This document shows positions 1-9,665 of a DNA stretch of 64,000 bases, piece by piece. The stretch is from Polytrichum commune. Its lineage: Eukaryota > Streptophyta > Polytrichopsida > Polytrichales > Polytrichaceae. The position numbers and the translations under genes are program-made. A model generated the notes under the pieces. That model worked only from the letters and a program-made list of their open reading frames with translations, made no database searches and was not told the DNA's origin. The number at the start of each line of letters is the position of its first letter. Position 1 is the stretch's first letter. The DNA lies in the NCBI GenBank assembly GCA_950295325.1, contig OX485804.1, positions 54,426,429 through 54,490,428 on the forward strand. The letters are read 5' to 3'.

Positions 1-960
1 TATTCGGTCCACGGTTCAAACATGATTTTCTTTGGTACTACAAAGTTACATTCTTTGTTTCCAACATAGGGTGGTTTTCCTCCTTGGGTGCCACCCTTGT
101 TGGAAGTTGTACCTTCAGCTTGCCCGTTGTATTGATATAATAGCCCAAATTACTTGGCCTCTTTGCCTTGAGACATATTTTGGCTTAAGCTGTTTGTGAT
201 GAGGCGCTGCCCGACTTCCTCTCCGAGCCATCGGCTTCAATGTTCTTGGCAATCTTGATAATTCCTGCCACGTCCTCGGAAAGCTTTGGGAACTTGAACA
301 TGGCATTCATCACCTACTTGAACCCCACCTAAGAAATTTTTTTTTTATCAAACTTGTCCATCTTAGGTGTAGCATTCATTTGGACATTCAAATCGCGCAC
401 ATAGGCATTAAGAGACCCCGTTTGCCTCATTCCACCAAGTTTATTTTGTCATGCAATTATTAATACTCCGGCGTGAACCTTTAAACAAACAACTCCTTGA
501 AGCCAACCCAAGTCAAGTTTGCCACCACTTCAGGCTCTTGCTTTTTCTTGCTAGTTCACCGCTTAAGTACATGGGTTTTTTTTTAAATAACCGCTTTGGA
601 AACCTTGTTATGCTCTTAGGGCTTTTGGATATCATAGTAGTTATCAATTTCCAACACAAATTCTTTCACCTTGTTTGCCTTGCCAAACTTCAAGAAAATA
701 CTTGGCATGTATATTTTGGCCAACTTCTTTGTTGAGAAAGAAGGCTTGACACCTTGCATCGTGAGAAGCTCGATTATTTTGTTTCTTCGAGCCCTCTATT
801 CCTTGCCACATTTGAGTTTTTGATTCATGAAGTCCATGAACTTAAGTATTTTGAGTTGGAATTTCAATCCAACATCACCATCTTCCAAGCTCGAGTGCAT
901 TTGGTATTCTAACTCCCAAATATTCTTCGAAGTTTGTAGAAGCCCTTTCAAAGGACTTCT
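1..960 (-). mobile_element. Degraded Ty3/gypsy retrotransposon gag, 5' part of window
   Basis: Reading the minus strand across shifting frames gives segments typical of the plant gypsy capsid (retrotransposon gag) domain, in the right order. A KEFVLEIDNYYDIQKP-like stretch lies at about 625-685, a WVGFKELF stretch at about 485-515, a GMRQTGSLNAYVRDL stretch at about 378-437, and a FPKLSEDVAGIIKIA stretch at about 247-300. Stops and frameshifts separate them, so this is a dead copy. The element runs off the left edge, and no CCHC zinc knuckle is visible here. The three plus-strand open frames over this stretch are antisense shadows. Confidence 0.7.
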
Positions 961-1070
961 TCATTTCCTCACCAAACCCACCATCATCCCCACCATTGTC
1001 ATTAGAATCAATGGTATGGTCAAAATCCACATGGACATGATCATTGAGAAGAAGTCTATGGGCAGTGAAA

Positions 1071-1272
1071 GCAGCTTCTGCGTTCTCGTGAGGCCACGTT
1101 GCCTATGCTTTCACGATCGTCGGATTCGGTATTTTTTCTCCAACCACCGATGTAAAAATTTCCATTCGGAAGCAGCTTCTCCGTTCTCATGGGGTCACGT
1201 TCACTGTGCTTTCAAGATTGTCGGATTTGATATTTTTTTCTTGAACCACCGATGTAAAAATTTCCATGCGGA
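1071..1272. repeat. Tandem duplication, 101-bp unit, two copies
   Basis: Units 1071-1171 and 1172-1272 both start GCAGCTTCT, continue through a GTCGGATT block and end in AACCACCGATGTAAAAATTT then CCAT.CGGAA. They differ at about one position in seven. It lies at the edge of the higher-GC stretch that follows. Confidence 0.8.
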
Positions 1273-2540
1273 AAGACCACAACCGAGCCACCACAATCCA
1301 CCAAATCGGCAGTTTGGGCGGAGAAACTTCCAGGTCTAGGCGAGAAGCGAGCAATGCACCAAAACCCAGATACAGGAACCGAGACCCATTTTTTTTCCAC
1401 ATGCGATGTAACCAGGGAAGGGAAGAAATTGAATAGAGAACTCTGGTGCGCTTTACGACAGAGACTTCGTCTGGACGAGTGTAGGGTTGTTGGGTTTGTC
1501 TTCTCTTCGTGTTCGTAACAGGAAGATTCGATTGGGATCTTGGTAGTAAACCAGGAGTCTGATCGCGGAAGCTTGTCAACAGTGAGCGAAAAGAGGGGAG
1601 GTGGAGGATTATATAGCCATGTGTCTGAGGAATGTCCGTCCCGGTTGCTCAGAATCCATGTCGGGGATGGGTTCTCCAATTGTGTTATGTGACAATTCTG
1701 GATGGGAATTTGTAGAGCGGCGCATGGTTCAAGAAAAAAGTATTAGCCAGTGCGGATTGCATGTGTATGTGCATGGTGGACAGTCAAGCCATTCCCGAAG
1801 TTTCAAATTGTCAGCAGAACGGTATGATAGACATATTTCTTACCCAAACAACTAACTAAGATTAGCATGCATCACAAAAGAGCTTCTCTTAATGTTCACT
1901 ACTGGGATATTCAGGTACTAATGTCTCGAAATTTTCTAGAATGTCTAGCTTGTAATGTCTCAACCGATCCCATAAAGTGACGGCAGGAATGTCCCAAAGT
2001 GGGTTTCTGCAAGTTTTCTCAGGAGGTGCAGACTGAACTCCGACTCTTTGTGCCTATCTCCCTCCACTTACGATTGTGACTCGCACCCTTTACCAACTTT
2101 TTCGAGCAGTTTTCTCACCCACCGAAATCCACTAGTGGTTCTTTCTCAAAGTCAATCGGTTCATCTGTAACTATCGCTCAATTCTCCCCATTCGTTGGTC
2201 AAACAGTGTGCACTGAGAGAATATGATTGTAATAAAGGAGGGAGTGAGCTGTTGCGTATCCGCCGAACCAAGAGATGAAAAGCGGTGGAGATTTCTCGTC
2301 ACAGCGAGCTTGCACCTTCGGGGCTGCAAGCAAATCAGGTAGCCCACCGTCCTAACTGCACAGGATTTCTAGTTTCAGGAAAGCCCTGAGGAGATAATCT
2401 GCACACATGACAATCTTCCCCAACTTTACTTCCTGCCTCTCGAATGCTCAAGTATGTTGCCGAGTTGTGTTGTGGCGTGCCATGCTGATTGCCTTTGTGT
2501 TGCAATTGAAAGGTCAGATTGGTTGAGCTGATTTCTTACC
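1273..2540. other. Higher-GC stretch, possible promoter or first exon on the minus strand
   Basis: This is less AT-rich than its surroundings. On the minus strand a TATATAAT box (1608-1616) is followed by a CTCACTGTTGAC start-like sequence and C-rich leader-like DNA. Overlapping minus-strand open frames then run down to about 1187 (a 130-aa frame and a 155-aa frame). None of them resembles a family I know. It could be the 5' end of a gene whose body has been lost, or chance. A short dispersed repeat lies at 2136-2194. Confidence 0.25.
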
Positions 2541-3632
2541 CTGCCTGTTGATTGCATGTACAACAAGATGGTTTTTAATTGTCCGACATCACTCTTTGTG
2601 TATGGTAAACTAAGTATTAAGAAAACTTGGGTGACTTTGTGTTAATTCTTCATCTACTTTACTTTACAAATAACTCTATTGACATGCAAAGATGAAGTGG
2701 AAACCTTATAGCCAAGAGTATTGTGGCACCCATAGATTATTTGGTGTTGCTAGTTCTCATTGTTTGTCACTAACAACTTATTGAAAGAGACTCAGTGTAC
2801 AACAACTTTGTTTGTGAAACGCTTGTCTATTTGTAGATGTGCTTATGGTTGGTTATTTTGAGGAACTTGCCTCCAAATCAATGTAATATTGTATCTGAAT
2901 GCATCAATCTTCTTAACAAATATTTCTGCACTTGTTTCTTATTTGTGATATATGTATCAACCAGTTGAAGCTGACATGTTGTCTTCACTAATTTGCAGCT
3001 GCGTCGAACCTCTCGGCCACGACAATTAAGAGTGCCGACGACGCACCCTACATGATTGCGCAGTTCTGTGTCATAAATGCAAATGCTAACATGACCAAAA
3101 TAACGCAATATTCAATCTCACAAAATATTATGAATTTGCAACTACATCGCACACATTCTGTTGCAAGCTTGTGATTTCAAAACCTTCAATTTCTAGCTTT
3201 GCACACTTCCACACTTTCTCCAAATGTTTGGCTATTTGACTATTTGCATGCTCTCAACAAACTCAGAACGGGATATTGTATTTCAAGCGATATCAAAATT
3301 AATAATTAATTATCAATATAGTAGATTAATCTGCTTGAATAATCGATTGCAACGCGTATTTCTGCGCTGCACCTACACGTGCGATACAATCTATCGAGAG
3401 TCATACATAAGACCTTGTCATTGTGCATTTCTACAAGAGCAATTAAGCGAAGTTATAACGTTGAACACAAATAAACCTCTATTTATGCCATAAATCTAAA
3501 ACCCTGATTTTTTCACACAAACAATTCTTCAAACAACTTAATATATTAAATTGAATTGATTGGCTGAAGTAAGACATAATTAGTACAATGAGGTTCAAAA
3601 AAGAGGTACACGAACGAATTTGAATAAGGCAT
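2541..3632. other. AT-rich stretch, no recognised gene
   Basis: A small island of higher GC at about 2995-3070 follows a TTTGCAG acceptor-like site and is open in one plus frame for about 57 codons. It has no recognisable similarity. A plus frame at 3224-3493 (89 aa) is also unrecognised. Confidence 0.25.
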
Positions 3633-4196
3633 ATGCAACGATTTCAAACATGGGATCGATATTGGTCTCACAAAAGTGATATGCATGATTCTTGGTCAAT
3701 ACATACGAATTCATTTTTCAAAGACTTACATTGTTGTGCAATATGTGGCGTGACAAAGATGGGAAATCGTAGGCAACAATATCGATTAGTACATAATTCA
3801 TACATTGATGCTACAATGCCCATGCAAGGCTCTACCCCATATGGAGCAACAAACGCATATCTTGCAAACTTCACAACCAATGCCTCAGGTAACAAAATGA
3901 TTATCTGTACTCAATGTCATTCAAACAAGAACAAACCTTCGAATGTCCCTTATGTGGTGTACAATTCACCAACATATATGAGATCCATTATCACAACCAA
4001 TCCTTTACATGTCAAAATGCTATCTTTCCTTTACATTGGAATGCATATACAATCAAAAGATTGGGGTTTTAGTGTTGGCAAAATTATGGACACTAGTCTT
4101 TTGATAATAAATAAGATATTCATACGAGTTCCAAAAACTACAAGAATTGTCATGGCCACGATTTGGGTTTGTCAATCTGCTATCTGCACTCTTTGA
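3633..4196 (+). CDS. Hypothetical ORF, 187 aa, possibly a Helitron-type fragment
   Basis: This is the longest uninterrupted frame in the window. It has two Cys pairs, CAICG at about residues 35-39 and CTQCH at about 91-95, followed by a KMLSFLYIGMHIQS stretch. The layout of a CxxC pair, a basic NKNK segment and then a hydrophobic 'L.YIG' segment recalls the Cys-containing region found N-terminal to plant Helitron helicases. I cannot confirm this by eye, and no helicase motifs follow. The context is AT-rich repeat debris with no promoter or splice evidence. It is probably a transposon remnant, or possibly a chance frame. Confidence 0.3.
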   Translation: MQRFQTWDRYWSHKSDMHDSWSIHTNSFFKDLHCCAICGVTKMGNRRQQYRLVHNSYIDATMPMQGSTPYGATNAYLANFTTNASGNKMIICTQCHSNKNKPSNVPYVVYNSPTYMRSIITTNPLHVKMLSFLYIGMHIQSKDWGFSVGKIMDTSLLIINKIFIRVPKTTRIVMATIWVCQSAICTL

Positions 4197-4199
4197 ATG

Positions 4200-6530
4200 T
4201 TGCACATCCTATGAGAAGTGGGTGCTTAATTATGAGGAAAATGGGTGATTCTCAGGGTTCCATTTTTTCTGTCCTTTAATTCTTGATTGGTTTAGCGGTT
4301 GAAATAGTCTTTAGTGCGATTATCTAGGTCAAATAATCTCTGTAGAGAGGAATTCGATGAAGGCAGACAACATGTTTGCAATTTCAGTTAATTAATCTGC
4401 AACATAAGGTATGCAGGTCTTACTTGGTTACTCCGTATGAAGGTTGAAATTTGTCAACTTCCTACGTGCCAACTTTCTTGCGGACTTCTTCTCCCACCAG
4501 TGGTGGGCCTTTGGCCCTTAGCGGCTCGTTATTTCAATTTGAGGGTTACAACCTCTTAGAAGCCCTGGGCTCACCATCATCACCCGCACGTTTGATAGCC
4601 ACCTCTTCCTCAAAATGCTAGTTCAAAGATTGGAACATGTTCACCACAAATCTCAATGATAAAGGGGAGAATCACTTAAATCGCCACATAAGAAGGATTA
4701 TGTAATAAGGTTTAAGGGGGCTTACAAGTTGGTTACCAATTACTAAAAGAAGAAAATACATAATGTTAATTGGCCGCAATTAATAAGCCAATTTAGACTA
4801 GTAGGCTATGTAAGAGGCAAGTAACATTAGTGAAATTATTGGATAGATCAATAAGCCACGTAGCAAGCCACTTAGGATTAGTGGACCTCTATGTTGACCA
4901 ACTACCGCTTAGGCCACATAGGTGAGGAAAAATGAAGGTGGAAGCAAATAAAAAATTGACTTCTTGGTTAGCTTTAGGAAATCTCCCATACCTAGATATT
5001 ATGTAGGTAGATTCTAGAATGCAATCTACCACATTTTAATTGTAAGAGAAAATATGGATTATATGTGCTCACTTTAAAGATAGCCGGGTGAGATATCTTC
5101 ATCTTCTTAGGAAAATAAGAGATATAGGGATATAGGAGGGAGGCACATGTTAGGCGTCTCCTCTCACTATATAGAGTTAGGATAAGAGTTAGGATACCTT
5201 ACCTTATTCATATCGATAGGCTACACAAGAGCTAGGTCTTTTTTACCTTTATCATTTTGGAATATACGAGCTTCAAGCTCAACCTTTTTATAGTTATTCA
5301 AGGTAGAGGCAAAGTAAAATTTTAGCTTAGACATAGTTAAGTTGAGAGATTGTGAAGGCAACTTGAGATATTCTATAGCAACTCACATGAGGTGAGATAG
5401 ATACATATGTTAGAAAAATGTAGCTTATGTAACAAATTGATTTGGAAAACTTGACATAGAAATTGGGAGGCAATTATGTAAGGAGTGGCTTATGGAATCA
5501 AATATGTGAAGAGAGAAATTATAAGGTAATGAAATGCAATTGTGTAAGTGTTTGAGGGATTATACCAACTCACATGAGGTGAGAATAGTTTGTAATACAA
5601 AGTTTATGAGAGAAGTGAGTTATCAAGAAAGGTTTCACGGAAATTAAGCATTCTTACGTATGGAAAGAAATATCGGAAGGAGGATGTGTGAAGTTGTATG
5701 CAATAATGTTGCTAATTGAATATGTGTAATTTCCTAAATCTTTGTCATTATGAGTTTAAGAGATATCAAGATCTTAATATAAACCAAATCATAATTAATT
5801 CCTTGCATATTCCGCTATCATTCTTCTTATTGTTATAATGATTCTTGAACCTACGATACCTATATTTCATAAGCATGTTTTTATTGCCTAAGGAAATTAA
5901 ATACATTAAGTAATATGATTATAAAAAGTTTATGGTTTAAACTTTAATATGATAAGTTGAATATATGAACACACCACCAAGATTATTAATGTATTAGTTT
6001 TGATCTAAAAATAGACTATGTATGTTATAGCTAATGCTTTAATAGAATTAAGAGCTTTGCTAATAATAATACGTGTTCTATTTATAACATGAGTCGTGAT
6101 GATTGGATTGAGGCTAATTATAGCTGAACTAATATACATTAAGAGGACGCACTAAAAATATAATATAATCCAATTATAGTAGAGACAACATGATAACTAT
6201 TCTAAATGAGCTAAAATTAGACGGTAATCTATATAGTTGTGAATCCAAAGGACACACGAGGAGAAGATTATCATTATAAGAGGAACGACTAAGTTGAAAT
6301 AATGACTCAAGAATGCCTCCTCAAGAGTTGATAAGAAAATGGAAGATTAGTAGAGGCATTACCACACATGTCAAGAGGAAATCTCCTTTACATGGGCAAA
6401 GAGTATCTAACAACCACTTCATTATTGTTAAAATACTATCCACACATGTTTCAATGGAAAGAAGTTCCGGTAATGAAAACTAACAATTAGGAGACTAAAG
6501 ATAAGAGTTGAGAGAGGAAAAAGTTTTGGA
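4200..6530. other. AT-rich retroelement-like debris, no coding sequence
   Basis: No open frame of note. About 5060-5350 has LTR-like features: a CTCACTATATAGAG TATA-type sequence, tandem GTTAGGATAAGAGTTAGGATA just after it, and a change to AT-rich DNA. The phrase ACTCACATGAGGTGAGA occurs twice (about 5380-5397 and 5565-5583). I could not find matching LTR ends or a target duplication. Confidence 0.25.
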
Positions 6531-6534
6531 GAGA

Positions 6535-6850
6535 AAGGTAACTTGGTCACTTGGTTACTCGGTGACGTAAAGAGAAAACTATTTGGTTACTTGAAGAAAG
6601 GCTACTTAGTCACTTAAAGAAAGGCTACTCGGCTACATTGATGACGGTTACTTGGACACTTGTAGAAGGTTCCTTGGTTACATTGAAGACGTTACTTGGC
6701 TACATTGAAGACGGTTACTTAGCTACAGAGAAGATCGTTACTTGGACAATTCAAGACGGTTACTTGGTTACCCAAAGAAGATTATTTTGATTACTTAAGA
6801 GGGTTACTTGGCCACTTGAAGAGAGTTATTTGGCCGCTTGAAAGAAGTTA
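6535..6850 (+). repeat. Degenerate minisatellite, ~24-25 bp unit
   Basis: The stretch is built from variants of GGTTACTTGGCTACATTGAA followed by GAC or GAAG: GGTTACTTGGACACTTG, GTTACTTGGCTACATTGAAG, GGTTACTTAGCTACAGAG, GGTTACTTGGCCACTTGAAG and others, about a dozen units. The spacing is irregular. It could be the leader repeat region of an LTR retroelement. Confidence 0.6.
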
Positions 6851-6881
6851 CATGCAACTTAAGAAATTTAGAAAAGAAGAG

Positions 6882-7050
6882 AAGACTCGTTACGACACTA
6901 CAACATACCAGGAGAAGTGAACAAGATCTAGACTCAGAAGTAACACTTGAGCTTAAAGACAATTGCAGCACCTAAAGAAGTTACAACACTACAAAATACA
7001 AGGAGAAGTGAGCAAGATCTAGACTTAGAAGTAACATTTGAGCTTAAAAA
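6882..7050 (+). repeat. Tandem duplication, ~84-bp unit
   Basis: About 6885-6960 and 6968-7050 both read ACTACAACAT/AAAATACMAGGAGAAGTG then AACAAGATCTAGACTYAGAA, then GTAACAYTTGAGCTTAAA. The second copy falls in a plus frame (6947-7189) that is Lys/Glu-rich and probably only low-complexity. Confidence 0.65.
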
Positions 7051-7129
7051 GACAATTGTGGCACATGAAGAAATTCGACATAAGAAGAAAGTTACAAACA
7101 AACGAGTGGATAGAATAGAAGCAACACTT

Positions 7130-7395
7130 GAACGAACAAGACTACTCGAAGAGATATCATCAAGAAAAGAAGTAGAAGAGGACTTTTAAGTTATTTTGTC
7201 CATCTTGTTCAATACAAGGTAGAAGAGCTTTTAAAAGAAGACACCTACGAAATGTAAAAGAAAGAACAACCGTGAGATCATAACAATGCACGACGAGGAA
7301 ATAAGGCAGTTTAGTCATAATAATCCGGACAATGCTCTAAGTCATTACGATACAGTCAACCCTAGGAACAAGTGAAGGTAGTTGAGCTCTACAAA
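7130..7395 (+). repeat. Direct repeat, copy 1 (partner 9360-9660)
   Basis: It shares ACTACTCGAAGAGATATCA, a CGGACAATGCTCTAAGTCAT block and TCAACCCTAGGAACAAGT then GTAGTTGAG.CTCTACAA with 9360-9660 in the same orientation. Similarity stops just after CTCTACAA. It reads as part of a retroelement untranslated region present twice. Confidence 0.6.
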
Positions 7396-7399
7396 CCCT

Positions 7400-7412
7400 G
7401 CTTTAATACCAG
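7400..7412 (-). mobile_element. Primer-binding-site-like motif next to an LTR-like end
   Basis: On the minus strand this reads CTGGTATTAAAGC, two changes from TGGTATCAGAGC, the plant LTR-retrotransposon primer-binding site for initiator tRNA-Met. It is preceded (minus sense) by an LTR-like end GGGTTGCGACA, so on the plus strand the LTR-like sequence begins TGTCGCAACCC at 7414. This fits an element transcribed toward lower coordinates, the same sense as the gag remnant at 1-960. A link between the two is inference. Confidence 0.45.
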
Positions 7413-7413
7413 A

Positions 7414-7866
7414 TGTCGCAACCCTTGCCAGAGCCCCTTAACATTCTTGGTCATTTTTCAATTCTAGCAAGGGTCACAAGTGCTAACCCTTTGCATTCCG
7501 CCATGCAAATGATTAGCTCCCCATACCACGGACCTCTTAGTTCATTAGTGGGGGACCAACCCTCCTACACTTGCATTCGGAACTCACCCCTTATTCGGTA
7601 GCCAATGATTTGATGTGGACTTTCATCCATGGAAGGCCAACCTTAAGTTGATCATCGCGTCACCGGAGCAGCACTATAACAACCCAAACCATACTAGGCA
7701 ACTATGCCCCCATGTTGATCATAATTCAAAAGTCATTGCTTTCTCAACCAAGAGCTCCTCAGACACTGTCATCAACAACCCACAATTCTTACAAGATAAA
7801 TTGCCATGCGCAGTCATGATTATAAAACTTCTTTTTATTCCACAAAAATTTTCACCCATGAATTTA
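7414..7866 (-). mobile_element. LTR-like sequence interrupted by a Tourist-type element
   Basis: It starts TGTCGCAACCC beside the primer-site-like motif and runs without coding similarity until the Tourist copy at 7867. The other LTR boundary is not identified, so the extent is uncertain. The plus frames in it are not recognisable. Confidence 0.35.
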
Positions 7867-8358
7867 GGGCCACTTCACACACGAGCCAAGAGCCGTGACC
7901 ATGAGATTGTGAGAGCCCAAAAGAAAGTGTCCAAAGGCCGTCCCAACACACCTCCAAAATCATGTAGTGTGGTCACGGACCCTCAAGTGTAGTGTGAAGT
8001 CATATGTGACCAGGCCCTCAACCAAATGCTATTTCAATGATTTTTTTTATTCATGCACGTCCTCACACATGACAAAATAGAATAAACCAACGGTTGTGAG
8101 CGTTCGGAGTGCCGTGGTCTCCCGGTTTTGTGTTAGGCCTACCTCCAAGAGGTGGTTTTTGGAAATAGTCCAAGTGACCATGAAACATGATCCATTCGAT
8201 GCCATGTAAGAAGCCATGTAGACTTTAAATTCATCTTTACTCCATTGGTCCCTCAAGCGTAGTGTGAAGCGAACTTGGACCGGCTCCGCCTTTTCCACCA
8301 ATGAGCATGCTTGAAGTGTAATGGTCACGGGCTCTTAGTCTCGTGTGTGAAGTGGCCC
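7867..8358 (-). mobile_element. Tourist-type (PIF/Harbinger) MITE, copy 1
   Basis: A 492-bp element with terminal GGGCCACTTCACACACGAG at the left and its reverse complement at the right. It aligns end to end with copies 3-6 in this window. Flanks are TTA and TCA, a decayed 3-bp duplication. In the element's opposite sense it keeps an open frame of about 52 codons also seen in copies 3 and 5. There is no transposase. It lies inside LTR-like sequence that begins at 7414. Confidence 0.85.
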
Positions 8359-8917
8359 TCACTTCAAGTCCTTGCATTATTCACATGGAATTTAAAAAGT
8401 GATCGCTCCTGTCTCAAAAGACAATTAAAAAAAAAACCCCCATCAATGAGACAATACACTAGGTTCATGCACATCTCAATATTCTTACTTAATCAAACAA
8501 GGGCTTCACACCCAATAACTTCAGTCAGACTATGGTACGTACATACATCAACTTCAAAAAAATCCACTCTCTTCCTGAGAGGGATATTTTAATTTTTTAT
8601 AGCCTTCCTTTAATCCCTACTGACTCTGTATGATTATCATCTACAAGGATAAATATGGAGAGGAGGAGCATGGAGTTCAAATCTTCACATTTTTCACATG
8701 TCCATTGCTCCTTACTAAAATGTCTTCTATATACTTTGCCAAAAGTCATAATAATTTACTTTTGCAACGACTAATCCGCTTTTCTAAATGAGCAATAATT
8801 TCTTGTTTTTCTCACTAATTGATAATCTTAAGAGGAGTTTTTAACTACAAAATAACCTAAATTTCAATTGATTATCCCTTATTGACAAAACAATGTGGAT
8901 GGTATTCTAATTTTTAA
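8359..8917. other. AT-rich stretch between a Tourist-type element and an RT fragment
   Basis: I see no gene. It is probably retroelement or intergenic debris, with short A- and T-rich runs. Confidence 0.3.
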
Positions 8918-9110
8918 AGAGAGAATCCATTTTATGCCAAGAAATCTAAGTGCCATTTCGAAAAAGAAGAATTGCACTACTTAGGCCATGTTGTCGGCAA
9001 GGAGGCCATTAAGGTGGATCCTTGGAAAATTGAAATTGTTACAAAGTGGAATAGACCTCTTGAAATTGAACAATTATAGCATTTCTTGGGGCTTGCAAAA
9101 AAATTTTACA
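8918..9110 (+). pseudogene. Ty3/gypsy reverse-transcriptase fragment
   Basis: The plus frame reads YAKKSKCHFEKEELHYLGHV, then a KVDPWKIE stretch and FLGLA. This is the characteristic end of the gypsy reverse transcriptase and the start of the connection to RNase H (YAK.SKC.F...E..FLGH...G...DP.KI......FLGL). In-frame stops at 8915 (upstream) and within the stretch before FLGLA show it is dead. It ends where a TIR-type repeat (GTATTGAGCAAGAC...) begins at about 9115, which appears to interrupt it. Its sense is opposite to the gag remnant at 1-960, so it is a different element or an inverted piece. Confidence 0.85.
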
Positions 9111-9176
9111 TATTCAATTAGTATTGAGCAAGACAAATAGAATTGGTGACACTAAATACAATATTTAGTGTAGTAT
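9111..9176. mobile_element. End of palindromic-TIR repeat family (type B)
   Basis: It reads CAATTAGTATTGAGCAAGAC, then AGAATTGGTGACACTAAATA and CAATATTTAGTGTAG. The same ~60-bp end occurs at 50184-50240 and, diverged, at 56118-56178. The terminal 20 bp are nearly self-complementary (CACTAAATA.../...TATTTAGTG). Confidence 0.6.
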
Positions 9177-9359
9177 TATGTTTTTGTTTATACCAAATGC
9201 GTATCTATACTGAGGATTTCACAAATTTTTATGTCAATAGAGTATGTATATTTGATTATATGTTTTATTTTCAATACACCTCAAGTATGTGTTTGTTTTA
9301 ACCCATAGTAGAAGTCTGGTACATTCAGATTGCTTATTTAAAGAGTAATAAGATTTAAT

Positions 9360-9665
9360 TGGACGAGACTACTTGAAGAGATATCACCCAAGGAGAAGTA
9401 CATGTCGACAAAGAACTTCCATGAGAGATGAAAGCTTTGTTATAAAGACTACAAGATATAGGAGCTTCTAAAGAAAGACATCTAAGAGACCAAGACACCT
9501 ATCAACATAGTGGAAGAATCCATCTATGAAAGCTTGAAAAAAAATGATAAGTGATCGACAAGAAAAATAAGCAATTCAATCATCTTGATCCGGACGATGC
9601 TCTCAGTCATTACGACACAGTCAACCCTAGAAACAAGTAGAGGTAGTTGAGGCTCTACAACTTGT
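9360..9665 (+). repeat. Direct repeat, copy 2 (partner 7130-7395)
   Basis: The matching blocks are ACTACTTGAAGAGATATCAC, CCGGACGATGCTCTCAGTCA and TCAACCCTAGAAACAAGTAG, then GGCTCTACAA. The stretch between the shared ends is AT-rich and not coding. Confidence 0.6.

Noticed and set aside
451-1339. Plus-strand frames of 94 and 170 aa at the left edge
   Set aside because: They are antisense to a recognisable gypsy gag on the minus strand and to a tandem duplication.
5060-5500. A complete LTR
   Set aside because: TATA-type sequence is present, but I found no paired copy, no TG...CA ends and no target duplication.
8047-8328. 93-aa minus frame as a gene
   Set aside because: It lies wholly within a Tourist-type MITE; related frames in other copies are broken in two of five.
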